Origin: Lacrimispora sinapis
GTDB lineage: Bacteria; Bacillota; Clostridia; Lachnospirales; Lachnospiraceae
Assembly: GCF_043633585.1 (NCBI RefSeq)
Contig: NZ_CP141832.1
Location: forward strand, 806,001-870,000
Direction: 5' to 3'
DNA: 64,000 nucleotides
A model generated the notes under the pieces. The model was not told the origin of the DNA. It was given only the letters and a program-made list of their open reading frames with translations, and did not search any database. Each line of letters opens with the position of its first letter. Position 1 is the first letter of the stretch. Both the position numbers and the translations under genes were made by a program. Shown here piece by piece: positions 15,465 to 24,358 of the stretch.

Positions 15465-15490
15465 TGCAGGAAAAGACATTCATCACGTAG

Positions 15491-15535
15491 AAAATCTGCC
15501 AGGCAAAAGAATACCAATGCTGCCTGGCAGATTTT
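15491..15535. terminator. Bidirectional terminator ending the nif operon
   Basis: A perfect 15-bp inverted repeat: AAAATCTGCCAGGCA (15491-15505) pairs with TGCCTGGCAGATTTT (15521-15535) around a 15-nt loop. It has A/T runs on both sides and lies between two convergent genes, so it can serve both. Confidence 0.85.
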
Positions 15536-15541
15536 ATTCCC

Positions 15542-17092
15542 TTAGAAGTCCTCCGTTTTTCCGCCTTTCAATATATGGGCTCCAACCAGAAGAAGCAGAT
15601 AAAAGCCGCATAAAATTATGATATGTATTGCCGTTTTTATAAAGAGCGGCAGCCCGCTGAAAGGATCAGCTGTAGAAAACGCGGCATAATAGATTCCGAT
15701 TGCCAAAACCATAAGAATTGCCGGCTTTGCGATCATATCCCAGGCGTTCCATGTAAATTCCACTTTTTTCTTTAAGGTTAGAACATGCAGGAGAGCCAGA
15801 AGGAGTTCACTGACCAGAGCACCCACCAGATAAGCAAAGATTCCAAATCGTGGAATCCCGAAAAGGACAAAAAGGAGACGGACCACCATGGCAATTACAT
15901 TCTGGATAAAGGTTACCGAGGTCCGCCCCAACCCGTTTAGGATGCTGCCCATGGTGGTGACCAGATAAAGAAAGGGGCACAGCCATGCAAGAATGGTCAT
16001 ATAGCTGCCTGCGGTGTTGTCTTTAAATACACTGACCCCCAGATCATCGCCAAATAAAGTAAAAATTCCGATGCACAGGATTCCCACATACAGACAATAC
16101 CGAAGGGACATGGAAATGGCTGATCCGATTCTGCGGTCATTTCCCTCAGACTGGGCCTCTGCAACTGCAGGAAGCAAAAGCACTGCCAATGAATTAAATA
16201 CTGTAGATGGGAACAAAATAAAAGGCAGAGCCATTCCGGTCAGAACACCGTAAACAGATAATGCTGCCGAGTCCGTAAGCCCTGACATCTGAAGCCGGCT
16301 TGGAATAAGGATGGCTTCCGCACTGGCAAGAACATTCAAAACCAGCCGGTTTCCCATCAAAGGCATTGCCAGATGCATAAGCTCCGGTGCCGTTTCCCGA
16401 AAACCGGAGGAAACGTGGGTAACGCCAGGAGCCAGCTTTGGAGGAAAGAACCGGTAGGCGGTGACCGTATAAAGAGAGGAAGCGATTTCTCCGATCAAAT
16501 GTCCAAAGACAGCAAGCTGTACGGTGATGGTGATGCCTGACTGGATCATAATATCCGCAATTAAAAATACGGCTCCGATCCTCACACTCTGTTCCATGAT
16601 CTGGGCAAAGGCTGGAACCTGGGGACGCTGCATACCGTAATAATAGCCGTTGATGCAGGCATGAATGGCGGCGCATGGTACAGAAACAGCAACAAAGATC
16701 AGAAGAGGCGCGCAGCGGGGTTCCATCAGGATATTTCCGGCAATCATATCCCTGAACTGGATGATACCGTATGCCAGAACCACGGAAATAGTCAAGGAAA
16801 TGATCAAACCGGTGCGGAAAATGGAACGGCCTTTTCTCACATTGGCGGCTACGGACTGGGATATGGCAGTTTGAATGGAGCCGGCACATAAGGCAAAGCA
16901 GATGCCAAATACCGGATGGATCAGATTAAAGACTCCAAGTCCCTCCGCTCCGATAGTTCTGGAAAGAAAGATCCGGTAAAAAAAGCCCAGCACCCGGGTA
17001 ATGAGCCCGGCGGAAGTCAAAAGCAGGGTTCCGGTCAATAAAGCGTATTTGGTTGGAGACAATTTTCGCGGAATCTTAAGCGTATCATTCAT
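15542..17092 (-). CDS. SpoVB-like polysaccharide/lipid flippase (MOP superfamily)
   Basis: A 516-residue integral membrane protein with about 14 hydrophobic segments. The N-terminal GLITRVLGFFYRIFLSRTIG and GVFNLIHPVF patterns are typical of stage V sporulation protein B and related exporters of the MATE/Wzx/MurJ superfamily. Such proteins move lipid-linked sugars across the membrane; SpoVB acts in spore cortex peptidoglycan synthesis. Spore-formers usually have several paralogues, so SpoVB itself is not certain. AGGAG lies upstream on the minus strand. A Fur/PerR-like box sits about 16 nt beyond the start codon. Confidence 0.85.
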   Translation of the reverse strand: MNDTLKIPRKLSPTKYALLTGTLLLTSAGLITRVLGFFYRIFLSRTIGAEGLGVFNLIHPVFGICFALCAGSIQTAISQSVAANVRKGRSIFRTGLIISLTISVVLAYGIIQFRDMIAGNILMEPRCAPLLIFVAVSVPCAAIHACINGYYYGMQRPQVPAFAQIMEQSVRIGAVFLIADIMIQSGITITVQLAVFGHLIGEIASSLYTVTAYRFFPPKLAPGVTHVSSGFRETAPELMHLAMPLMGNRLVLNVLASAEAILIPSRLQMSGLTDSAALSVYGVLTGMALPFILFPSTVFNSLAVLLLPAVAEAQSEGNDRRIGSAISMSLRYCLYVGILCIGIFTLFGDDLGVSVFKDNTAGSYMTILAWLCPFLYLVTTMGSILNGLGRTSVTFIQNVIAMVVRLLFVLFGIPRFGIFAYLVGALVSELLLALLHVLTLKKKVEFTWNAWDMIAKPAILMVLAIGIYYAAFSTADPFSGLPLFIKTAIHIIILCGFYLLLLVGAHILKGGKTEDF

Positions 17093-17107
17093 GAAATCTC
17101 CTGAAAA

Positions 17108-17122
17108 TGATAATTATTATAA
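17108..17122. promoter_or_regulatory. Fur/PerR-type operator candidate 1
   Basis: TGATAATTATTATAA differs at one position from the 7-1-7 Fur consensus TGATAATnATTATCA and at one position from the PerR consensus TTATAATnATTATAA. It lies directly upstream of the flippase gene and about 70 bp upstream of the nifS promoter. The sequence alone cannot separate iron from peroxide control. Confidence 0.5.
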
Positions 17123-17156
17123 ATATATGGATTGGATTCTTTCTTCATGACATATT

Positions 17157-17175
17157 CATAATGAGAATCATTCCT
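17157..17175. promoter_or_regulatory. Fur-type operator candidate 2
   Basis: CATAATGAGAATCATTCCT matches 15 of 19 positions of the classical Fur box GATAATGATAATCATTATC and abuts the -35 element of the nifS promoter. Confidence 0.4.
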
Positions 17176-17176
17176 A

Positions 17177-17204
17177 TTGAAATTCTAGGAAATGTGTGTA
17201 TAAT
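17177..17204 (+). promoter_or_regulatory. Predicted promoter of nifS-nifU
   Basis: -35 TTGAAA (17177-17182), a 16-nt spacer, -10 TATAAT (17199-17204). Confidence 0.6.
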
Positions 17205-17260
17205 AGAGTTTGTAGATGAAGCTTTTAACTTTAGGACTACAGAAAGGCGGAACTAACAAT

Positions 17261-18445
17261 ATGAAGCAATTGATTTATCTTGACAACGCAGCAACGACCA
17301 GAACACGACCAGAGGTCGTAGAAGCCATGCTGCCGTATTTTACGGAATATTATGGAAATCCATCTTCCGTATATGAGTTTTCCGGGATCTCAAAGAAGGC
17401 CATCGCAGGAGCCAGAGAAACCATCGCAAGTGCCATTGGTGCAAAATCAAATGAGATCTATTTTACAGCAGGAGGCTCTGAGTCAGATAACTGGGCATTG
17501 ATTGCGACAGCAGAAGCTTATGCGGAAAAGGGAAAACACATCATAACCAGCAAGATCGAGCATCATGCGGTGCTTCACACCTGTGAGTATTTGGAGAAGC
17601 GCGGTTTTGATGTCACCTATTTAGATGTGGATGAGAACGGCGTCGTAAAACTGGATCAGTTAAAAAAGGCCATTCGGCCGGATACCATTCTTATCTCAAT
17701 TATGTTTGCCAATAATGAGATCGGAACCATCGAACCCATTAAGGAGATTGGCGAAATAGCAAAAGAACACGGCATTTTATTCCACACCGATGCAGTCCAG
17801 GCTTTTGGACATGTGCCCATCCATGTGGATGATTATCATATCGATATGCTCAGTGCCAGCGGCCACAAGATCAATGGACCGAAAGGCATTGGCTTTCTTT
17901 ATATCCGTACCGGCATCAAATCACGCTCTTTCGTTCACGGCGGCGGACAGGAAAGAAAACGGCGTGCAGGAACAGAGAACGTCCCAGGCATCGTAGGCTT
18001 TGGAAAAGCTGTAGAGCTTGCAGTAGCTGAGATGGATGAGAGGATCAAAAAAGAGTCCGGGCTTCGGGATTATTTGATGGAGCGCGTGATGTCTGAAGTT
18101 CCCTATACGAGAATCAACGGTCATCGTAAGAACCGGCTATCTAACAATGTGAATTTTGCATTTCAGTTTATTGAAGGAGAGTCACTTCTTATCATGCTGG
18201 ATATGAAAGGAATCTGCGGTTCCAGCGGTTCTGCCTGCACATCGGGTTCTCTGGACCCCTCCCATGTGCTTCTCGCGATCGGACTTCCTCATGAGATCGC
18301 TCATGGTTCCCTTCGTCTTACCCTGGATCAGGTAAATACAAAAGAAGAGATGGATTTTGTAGTGGAATCCGTGAAAGAAATCGTAGAAAAGCTGCGCAGC
18401 ATGTCACCGCTTTATGAGGACTATATCAAGCATCAGGCGAAATAA
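17261..18445 (+). CDS. nifS: Cysteine desulfurase NifS/IscS
   Basis: A 394-residue PLP enzyme that takes sulfur from cysteine for Fe-S clusters and tRNA thiolation. Visible are H101 (HHAVLH) stacking on PLP, D177 and Q180 (HTDAVQ), the PLP lysine K203 (SGHK), and the active-site Cys C326 in SSGSACTSG. It is followed by a NifU scaffold and MnmA, both of which use its sulfur. It lies outside the nif operon with its own promoter and Fur-like boxes, so it probably serves general Fe-S assembly as well as nitrogenase. AAAGGCGG supports ATG 17261; ATG 17216 in the same frame is less likely. Confidence 0.96.
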   Translation: MKQLIYLDNAATTRTRPEVVEAMLPYFTEYYGNPSSVYEFSGISKKAIAGARETIASAIGAKSNEIYFTAGGSESDNWALIATAEAYAEKGKHIITSKIEHHAVLHTCEYLEKRGFDVTYLDVDENGVVKLDQLKKAIRPDTILISIMFANNEIGTIEPIKEIGEIAKEHGILFHTDAVQAFGHVPIHVDDYHIDMLSASGHKINGPKGIGFLYIRTGIKSRSFVHGGGQERKRRAGTENVPGIVGFGKAVELAVAEMDERIKKESGLRDYLMERVMSEVPYTRINGHRKNRLSNNVNFAFQFIEGESLLIMLDMKGICGSSGSACTSGSLDPSHVLLAIGLPHEIAHGSLRLTLDQVNTKEEMDFVVESVKEIVEKLRSMSPLYEDYIKHQAK

Positions 18446-18513
18446 AAGGAGTCTCTGCAGCAGTGGATCAGTAACAACAGGACATTATTACCTGGAAATG
18501 GAGAAGATAGAAT

Positions 18514-18951
18514 ATGTATACAGAAAAAGTAATGGATCATTTTGAACATCCAAGAAATGTAGGCGAAATAGAGAATGCAAGCGGTATGGGTACCGTAGGC
18601 AATGCGAAATGCGGCGATATCATGAGAATGTATCTGGATATTGATGAAAATCAGGTTATCCGTGATGTAAAATTCAAGACCTTTGGCTGCGGTGCTGCAG
18701 TTGCAACCAGCAGTATGGCCACAGAGATGGTAAAAGGCAAGACAGTAAAGGAAGCAATGGAAGTTACCAACAAAGCTGTCTGTGAGGCACTCGACGGGCT
18801 TCCACCAGTGAAGATACACTGTTCTTTATTGGCAGAGGAAGCGATTCACGCCGCATTATGGGATTATGCAACCAAGCACGGAATTGAAATCGACGGTTTA
18901 AAGAAACCCAAGTCCGACATCGGTGAGGAAGAAATCGAAGAAGAATATTAA
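18514..18951 (+). CDS. nifU: Fe-S cluster scaffold protein NifU (IscU-type)
   Basis: A 145-residue single-domain scaffold. C33 with D35 (AKCGD), C59 (FGCGAA) and C103 (IHCSLLAEEA) are the cluster ligands. It lacks the central ferredoxin and C-terminal Nfu domains of the large Azotobacter NifU and has a short acidic tail (GEEEIEEEY). It lies 68 nt after nifS, as in many clostridia, and hands clusters assembled with NifS sulfur to apo-proteins. Confidence 0.95.
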   Translation: MYTEKVMDHFEHPRNVGEIENASGMGTVGNAKCGDIMRMYLDIDENQVIRDVKFKTFGCGAAVATSSMATEMVKGKTVKEAMEVTNKAVCEALDGLPPVKIHCSLLAEEAIHAALWDYATKHGIEIDGLKKPKSDIGEEEIEEEY

Positions 18952-19000
18952 GATGCCGGGCTTTTGCTTACCCGGCGGAAGAAAGTGGAAACGTGAAGCT

Positions 19001-20080
19001 ATGAGTAAAGCGAAAGTAGTAGTAGGAATGTCGGGAGGCGTTGATTCCTCTGTAGCCGCATGGCTTTTAAAGGAAGAGGGATACGACGTCATCGGCGTTA
19101 CCATGCAGATATGGCAGGACGAGGATACCAAGACCCAGGAAGAGAACGGAGGCTGCTGCGGACTGAGTGCCGTGGATGATGCCAGACGTGTTGCATGGGA
19201 TCTGGGTATTCCTTATTATGTCATGAATTTTAAAGAAGAGTTCAAATCAAGCGTCATAGATTATTTTGTAGAAGAATACCAGAAGGGGAGGACCCCCAAT
19301 CCGTGTATTGCCTGTAACCGCTACGTCAAATGGGAGTCTCTGTTAAAGAGGAGTCTGGATATCGGTGCGGATTATATCGCCACCGGCCATTATGCCCAGA
19401 TAGAGCAGCTGCCAAGCGGAAGGTATGCATTGAAGAAATCGGTGACGGCTGCAAAAGACCAGACATACGCGCTGTATAATCTGACCCAGGAGCAATTATC
19501 CCGCACGCTGATGCCGGTGGGGGCTTATACCAAGGACCAGATCAGGGAGATTGCTGAAAAAATAAGCCTCAGGGTGGCCCATAAACCGGACAGTCAGGAG
19601 ATTTGCTTTATCCCGGATAACGATTATGCTGGCTTTATTGAAGAGAATTCCGGAGAAAAAGTACCGGAAGGCAACTTTGTGGACTTGAACGGACAGGTGA
19701 TCGGACGGCACAAAGGAATCACCCACTATACCGTCGGCCAGAGAAAAGGGCTGAATCTGTCCATGGGACATCCTGTTTTTGTGGTTGAGATACGTCCTGA
19801 GACCAACGAAGTGGTGATCGGAGATGGAGAAGACGTTTTTTCCGAATCGTTAAGGGCCGGTTATTTAAACTGGATGGCCATCGACGGACTTCATGGAGAG
19901 CCTATGGAGGTGACTGCCAAGATCCGCTACAGCCATAAAGGCGCCCGCTGCACCATCAGGGAAGCGGAGGACGGAGTGGTAGAATGTAAGTTTGAGGAAC
20001 CGCAGCGCGCCATTACACCTGGACAGGCCGTTGTATTTTATGACGGCGATTACGTTGTCGGAGGAGGAACCATACTGTGA
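19001..20080 (+). CDS. mnmA: tRNA-specific 2-thiouridylase MnmA
   Basis: A 359-residue enzyme that thiolates U34 of tRNA-Lys, -Glu and -Gln. It has the ATP-pyrophosphatase loop SGGVDSS (residues 11-17), catalytic C102 in NPCIACN, and the second cysteine in SQEICFIPD. Sulfur is expected from NifS encoded upstream. ATG 19001 gives the standard N-terminus; the open frame upstream overlaps nifU. The stop overlaps the start of the amidase gene. Confidence 0.96.
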   Translation: MSKAKVVVGMSGGVDSSVAAWLLKEEGYDVIGVTMQIWQDEDTKTQEENGGCCGLSAVDDARRVAWDLGIPYYVMNFKEEFKSSVIDYFVEEYQKGRTPNPCIACNRYVKWESLLKRSLDIGADYIATGHYAQIEQLPSGRYALKKSVTAAKDQTYALYNLTQEQLSRTLMPVGAYTKDQIREIAEKISLRVAHKPDSQEICFIPDNDYAGFIEENSGEKVPEGNFVDLNGQVIGRHKGITHYTVGQRKGLNLSMGHPVFVVEIRPETNEVVIGDGEDVFSESLRAGYLNWMAIDGLHGEPMEVTAKIRYSHKGARCTIREAEDGVVECKFEEPQRAITPGQAVVFYDGDYVVGGGTIL

Positions 20081-21195
20081 AGAAGCGAAGGAAAAAAAGA
20101 GGATGGTTCCTCCTTTTTGCTGTCATTTTCTGTGCAGCCATGCTTTTTGGCTGTCAAAAGAAGTACGAAGCGGTGGATGGGCCAACGGTGGAAGAGGCAA
20201 AGGGCGGTCTGCCTGAGCAAGTTAATGGGGCAGTTCCTGTCCCCATGGAAGACACTTCCGGTAATGCAGGGACAAGCTCCCATAAAGCGGCTGTTACCAA
20301 AGAGACGGCACCTGCATTTCAGGGAACCGATGAGACCGTCTATGTGACAGGAGATCAGGTCAATGTAAGAAAGTCTCCATCCTCTGACGGGGAGATTCTT
20401 ACAACGCTGGACAAGGCAGTTTCCTTAAAAAGGACCGGTTACAGCAGTACCTGGAGCCGGGTTGCCTATCAGGACAAGGTGTGCTATATCTCATCCCGAT
20501 ACGTGTCAAAGGAAAAACCAGTGGTAGAAAAGGAAAGCCAGGCACCTTCGGTGACAGGAAGCGGAGCAGGCAAAGTCATAGCCATTGATCCTGGGCATCA
20601 GGCGAAAGGCAATTCCGAGAAGGAACCAATTGCTCCCGGTTCTTCTAAGAAGAAGGCCAAGGTAGCTTCCGGCACTCAGGGAGTTAAGACAGGGATTCCG
20701 GAATATCAGCTTACCCTTGCAGTTTCCTTAAAGCTCAAACAGGAGCTTTTGGACCGGGGCTATCAGGTCTATATGATCCGGGAGACCAATGAGGTCAATA
20801 TCAGCAATGCAGAACGGGCCGAGATGGCAAACAAAAGCGGTGCTGATATTTTTGTCAGAGTCCATGCCAATTCCATCAATGACAGCAGCATCCACGGGGC
20901 ACTTACCATGTGCCAGACCTCTAAGAATCCTTACAATGGAAATCTTTACGGAAAAAGCTCGGCTCTTTCAAAAGCCGTAGTGGACGCACTTGCAGCCAAA
21001 ACCGGTTTTAAGAACCGGGGCGTGCAGGAGAGCGACTCCATGAGCGGCATAAACTGGTGCAGGATACCGGTTACTATCGTTGAGATGGGCTTTATGAGCA
21101 ACCCGGAAGAGGATCAAAAGATGGCAACAGAGGAATACCGGGATAAAATTGCAAAAGGGATTGCAGACGGAATTGATGCTTATTATGCAAAGTAA
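20077..21195 (+). CDS. N-acetylmuramoyl-L-alanine amidase lipoprotein with SH3 domain
   Basis: A 372-residue exported cell-wall hydrolase. A basic N-terminus and hydrophobic stretch lead to a lipobox ending at C26 (LFGC). A linker precedes a bacterial SH3 domain (~88-145, VNVRKSPS motif), then an Amidase_3 domain with zinc/catalytic motifs DPGH, VHAN and VEMGF. It cleaves the amide bond between MurNAc and L-Ala. The GTG start at 20077 overlaps the mnmA stop and has GGAGGAGG upstream, so coupling is likely. Confidence 0.92.
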   Translation: MKKRRKKRGWFLLFAVIFCAAMLFGCQKKYEAVDGPTVEEAKGGLPEQVNGAVPVPMEDTSGNAGTSSHKAAVTKETAPAFQGTDETVYVTGDQVNVRKSPSSDGEILTTLDKAVSLKRTGYSSTWSRVAYQDKVCYISSRYVSKEKPVVEKESQAPSVTGSGAGKVIAIDPGHQAKGNSEKEPIAPGSSKKKAKVASGTQGVKTGIPEYQLTLAVSLKLKQELLDRGYQVYMIRETNEVNISNAERAEMANKSGADIFVRVHANSINDSSIHGALTMCQTSKNPYNGNLYGKSSALSKAVVDALAAKTGFKNRGVQESDSMSGINWCRIPVTIVEMGFMSNPEEDQKMATEEYRDKIAKGIADGIDAYYAK

Positions 21196-21238
21196 AGTCA
21201 TAGATCCCATCATAAATTCATTTGAATAATCGAAAATG

Positions 21239-21303
21239 GAAGAACAGTCTTAGTGGGAATGCAGCTCTTTGACAGAGTGCATACTTAAGAGCTGTTCTTC
21301 TTT
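21239..21303 (+). terminator. Terminator after the amidase gene
   Basis: A long imperfect hairpin: GAAGAACAG...TCTTA pairs with TTAAGA...CTGTTCTTC, closes over an inner stem (CTCT/AGAG) and is followed by TTT. Confidence 0.7.
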
Positions 21304-21383
21304 GTATCAGGTGGTCAGTCATAAATCCCTGCAAAAAAGCATAAATTTTCCTAAAACTCAGCGAAGAAGCGAGGAGATTGAAA

Positions 21384-22274
21384 ATGGCTGATTACGGACT
21401 GGCGCTGGCAGGCGGAGGTACCCGGGGAGCGGCCCATGTGGGAGTTTTGACCGCTCTTGAGGAAGAAGGGATGCTTCCGAACCAGATCGCAGGGGCCAGT
21501 GCCGGAAGCATCGTGGCAGGGCTTTACGCATCTGGTATGGGAGTGGGAGAAATGAGAGAAACGGTACGGTGGCTTGCCAGACATGGCAAGGGGCTCATTG
21601 ACCCGGATATTTTTGGGATTGCGTTGTTCCTGCCTCAGATCATTTTCGGGAAAAAGACAACGCTCAGCGGGCTGATCAAGGGGAACCGTATGCAGCATTT
21701 TCTTTGCGATCTGACAAAAAAACTGGACATCCAGGGAAAGTGCAAAGGTCTTTTGATTCCGGCAGTGGATATCAACAGCGGGGAAACAGTGGTGTTCACC
21801 AATCTGTTTCAGGAGCAGATTCCCTTGTCCGCCCTCGCCTTAGAACATGTGAAATGGGAGAGGAGCGGACTTTTGTGTGATATCATGATGGCAAGCTGTT
21901 CCGTTCCTGCAATCTTTTGTCCAAGAACCATGAAGAATTTCCTATTGGTAGATGGGGGAGTGACCAATAATCTTCCGGTGGATTTACTGATTGCCGCAGG
22001 AGTGCCTAAGGTTCTTGGTGTGGATATTGGCGAAAAGTATAAAAAGCCTCATGATGAATCCATTATTGAGATTGCTTATAATTCATTTACGGTTATGAGC
22101 AGAGATTTAAAAGACTGCGGCAGCAGCGGCGAGGTCCTGCTTTTGACCCCTCCCCTTCCAAAAGAAGCCGGGCTTTTGACCTTTTCCTGCATGGAGGAAT
22201 GTATGGAAAGCGGCTATGTCTACACGAAAAAGATGATACCAAGAATCAAGAAGGCGTTAGAAAAGAAATCTTAA
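21384..22274 (+). CDS. Patatin-like phospholipase (RssA/YlbK type)
   Basis: A 296-residue serine acyl hydrolase. It has the oxyanion loop GGGTRG, nucleophile elbow GASAGS, and the catalytic Asp in DGGVTNN: the Ser-Asp dyad of patatins. It may act on phospholipids or lysophospholipids at the membrane; the substrate is unknown. GAGGAG at 21371-21376 supports ATG 21384 over the in-frame TTG six bases upstream. Confidence 0.88.
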   Translation: MADYGLALAGGGTRGAAHVGVLTALEEEGMLPNQIAGASAGSIVAGLYASGMGVGEMRETVRWLARHGKGLIDPDIFGIALFLPQIIFGKKTTLSGLIKGNRMQHFLCDLTKKLDIQGKCKGLLIPAVDINSGETVVFTNLFQEQIPLSALALEHVKWERSGLLCDIMMASCSVPAIFCPRTMKNFLLVDGGVTNNLPVDLLIAAGVPKVLGVDIGEKYKKPHDESIIEIAYNSFTVMSRDLKDCGSSGEVLLLTPPLPKEAGLLTFSCMEECMESGYVYTKKMIPRIKKALEKKS

Positions 22275-22310
22275 AATAAATCAAACAGATTACATATAGG
22301 AGGAAATGAA

Positions 22311-22784
22311 ATGGAGATTACGTTTCGTTATGCAGAAAAAAAGGATGCCGGATTAATTTTGGATTTCATCAAGGAACTGGCAGTGTATGAAAAGCTGCTT
22401 GATGAGGTTGTTGCAACAGAAGCAATTTTAGAGGAATGGATTTTTGAAAAGAAAAAAGCGGAAGTCATTTTTGTGATGGCCGATGGAAAAGAAGCAGGAT
22501 ACGCTCTGTTCTTCCATAATTTCTCCACATTTTTAGGCAGAGCAGGAATTTACCTGGAAGACTTATACGTGACGCCTGAATACCGGGGATATGGACTTGG
22601 GAAGGCTTTGATCAAAAAACTGGGCTCCATTGCAGTGGAACGAGGGTGTGGAAGGCTGGAGTGGTCCTGTCTGGACTGGAATACCAAAAGCATTGACTTT
22701 TACCGTTCTCTGGGCGCAGAACCTATGGAGGGCTGGACGGTTTACCGGGTTACGGGGGATACTTTAAAAAATCTTGCGGAATAA
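22311..22784 (+). CDS. GNAT acetyltransferase, spermidine/diamine N-acetyltransferase-like
   Basis: A 157-residue single GNAT domain. The acetyl-CoA loop is YRGYGLGKAL, preceded by LEDLYVTPEYRG and followed by WNTKSIDFYRSLGA. The FRYAEKKDAGLILDFIKELA start and LDWN..ID.Y pattern resemble the SSAT/thialysine acetyltransferase group, so a polyamine-like substrate is possible. AGGAGG precedes the ATG. Confidence 0.85.
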   Translation: MEITFRYAEKKDAGLILDFIKELAVYEKLLDEVVATEAILEEWIFEKKKAEVIFVMADGKEAGYALFFHNFSTFLGRAGIYLEDLYVTPEYRGYGLGKALIKKLGSIAVERGCGRLEWSCLDWNTKSIDFYRSLGAEPMEGWTVYRVTGDTLKNLAE

Positions 22785-22786
22785 AA

Positions 22787-22825
22787 AAGAACGCATTCAG
22801 GAATATACTCTGGATGCGTTCTTTT
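22787..22825 (+). terminator. Terminator after the GNAT gene
   Basis: AAGAACGCAT pairs with ATGCGTTCTT, followed by T residues. It lies between convergent genes and could serve both strands. Confidence 0.75.
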
Positions 22826-22914
22826 CTATGCGATTACATGGTTTCAATTGCATGTTTTGCATGAAATATTTTTTACTGCATGTTTTTCACTGTATATCTC
22901 TTACGATATACTTC

Positions 22915-24138
22915 CTATTTCTTTTTTTCCGCTTCCTGCATCTTCATCGCACGAACCTTTAACGGAAGACCGAACAGTGTGATGAAGCCGTCTGCATCGT
23001 GATGGTCATAGAGATCACCGGTGGTAAAGGAAGCCAGAGATTCGCTGTATAAGGAGTAAGGAGAGGTGGTTCCGGCTTTGATGATATTTCCTTTGTAAAG
23101 TTTGAATTTTACTTCGCCGGTCACATATTCCTGGGTGGAGGTTACAAATGCCTGAATCGCTTCCCGAAGAGGAGTGAACCATTTTCCTTCGTAAACAATC
23201 TGAGCGAATTTGCCAGCCATGTCCTTTTTCACTTCCATGGTTGCCCGGTCTAAAACAAGCTCCTCCAGCTGCTGGTGAGCCTCTAAGAGAATGGTTCCCC
23301 CGGGAGTCTCATAAACACCCCTGGATTTCATGCCAACCACGCGGTTTTCCACGATGTCAATGATTCCGATGCCATGCTTTCCGCCCAGTTCATTCAAGGT
23401 GGTAATAATATCGGATACCTTCATCTTTTTCCCGTTTACGCTGACAGGAATTCCCTTTTCAAAGGTCATGGTCACATACTCGCCCTCATCCGGAGCTTTT
23501 TCCGGGGAAACACCGAGTACCAGCAGGTGGTCATAGTTAGGCTCGTTGGCGGGATCTTCCAGTTCCAGACCTTCGTGGCTGATGTGCCATAAGTTGCGGT
23601 CACGGCTGTAGCTGCTGTCGGCAGAGAACGGAAGGTCGATTCCGTGCTGCTTGCAGTATTCGATTTCGTCTTCTCTGGACTGCATGGTCCAGACATCGGT
23701 CATACGCCATGGAGCGATGATTTTTAAGTCAGGTGCAAGTGCCTTGATGCCAAGTTCAAAACGGATCTGGTCATTCCCTTTTCCGGTTGCTCCGTGGCAG
23801 ATGGCAGTAGCGCCTTCTTTTCTGGCAATCTCAACCAGTCTTTTTGCGATGGCAGGACGTGCCATAGAAGTTCCAAGCAGATATTTGTTCTCGTAAACGG
23901 CATTCGCCTGCACACATGGAACAATGTAGTTGTCACAGAAATCATCCACCAGATCTTCAATATATAATTTAGAAGCGCCGGATAATTTGGCTCTTTCTTC
24001 CAGTCCGTCTAATTCATTTCCCTGTCCGCAGTCGATGCAGCAGCAGATAACGTCATAATCAAAATTTTCCTTTAACCACGGGATAATGGCTGTGGTGTCC
24101 AGACCGCCGGAATAGGCTAAAATAACTTTTTCTTTCAT
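22915..24138 (-). CDS. argG: Argininosuccinate synthase
   Basis: A 407-residue enzyme joining citrulline and aspartate with ATP. The N-terminal PP-loop AYSGGLDT (residues 8-15) binds ATP; YSRDRNLWHISHEG is the conserved substrate-binding region. The start at 24138 is fixed by AGGAGGA just upstream on the minus strand; the frame is open for 21 more codons without a better site. It is divergent from argC and shares the intergenic control region. Confidence 0.96.
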   Translation of the reverse strand: MKEKVILAYSGGLDTTAIIPWLKENFDYDVICCCIDCGQGNELDGLEERAKLSGASKLYIEDLVDDFCDNYIVPCVQANAVYENKYLLGTSMARPAIAKRLVEIARKEGATAICHGATGKGNDQIRFELGIKALAPDLKIIAPWRMTDVWTMQSREDEIEYCKQHGIDLPFSADSSYSRDRNLWHISHEGLELEDPANEPNYDHLLVLGVSPEKAPDEGEYVTMTFEKGIPVSVNGKKMKVSDIITTLNELGGKHGIGIIDIVENRVVGMKSRGVYETPGGTILLEAHQQLEELVLDRATMEVKKDMAGKFAQIVYEGKWFTPLREAIQAFVTSTQEYVTGEVKFKLYKGNIIKAGTTSPYSLYSESLASFTTGDLYDHHDADGFITLFGLPLKVRAMKMQEAEKKK

Positions 24139-24189
24139 CAATGAATCCTCCTCTGCCTTATTTAAATATAAATCGGTTGAACTTTCATA

Positions 24190-24218
24190 AATATACACCA
24201 AAACGGGCCGTAATGCAA
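24190..24218 (-). promoter_or_regulatory. Predicted argG promoter
   Basis: On the minus strand: -35 TTGCAT (24218-24213), a 17-nt spacer, -10 TATATT (24195-24190). Confidence 0.5.
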
Positions 24219-24245
24219 GTGTAAAATGAAAAATATAAAAAAAAC

Positions 24246-24274
24246 TTGCATATTATGCAGATGGGATGTATAAT
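24246..24274 (+). promoter_or_regulatory. argC promoter overlapped by ArgR-like palindrome
   Basis: -35 TTGCAT (24246-24251), a 17-nt spacer, -10 TATAAT (24269-24274). The perfect 6-1-6 palindrome TGCATA-T-TATGCA (24247-24259) covers the -35. Its AT-rich, TGCA-edged form fits ARG boxes of Firmicute ArgR regulators, and argR itself is in this window at 58760. Confidence 0.6.
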
Positions 24275-24358
24275 TATGAACTACCGGAAGCAGGAGTATG
24301 GATATGCTTCCAAACGTGAAGAATAAACGTATTCAAGACAGGAAAAGGAGAGAAGATT

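Noticed and set aside
16194..16889. 231-codon second minus-strand frame inside the flippase gene
   Set aside because: Same strand, different frame from the real membrane protein; rich in Arg, Cys and His with no membrane pattern or known motif.
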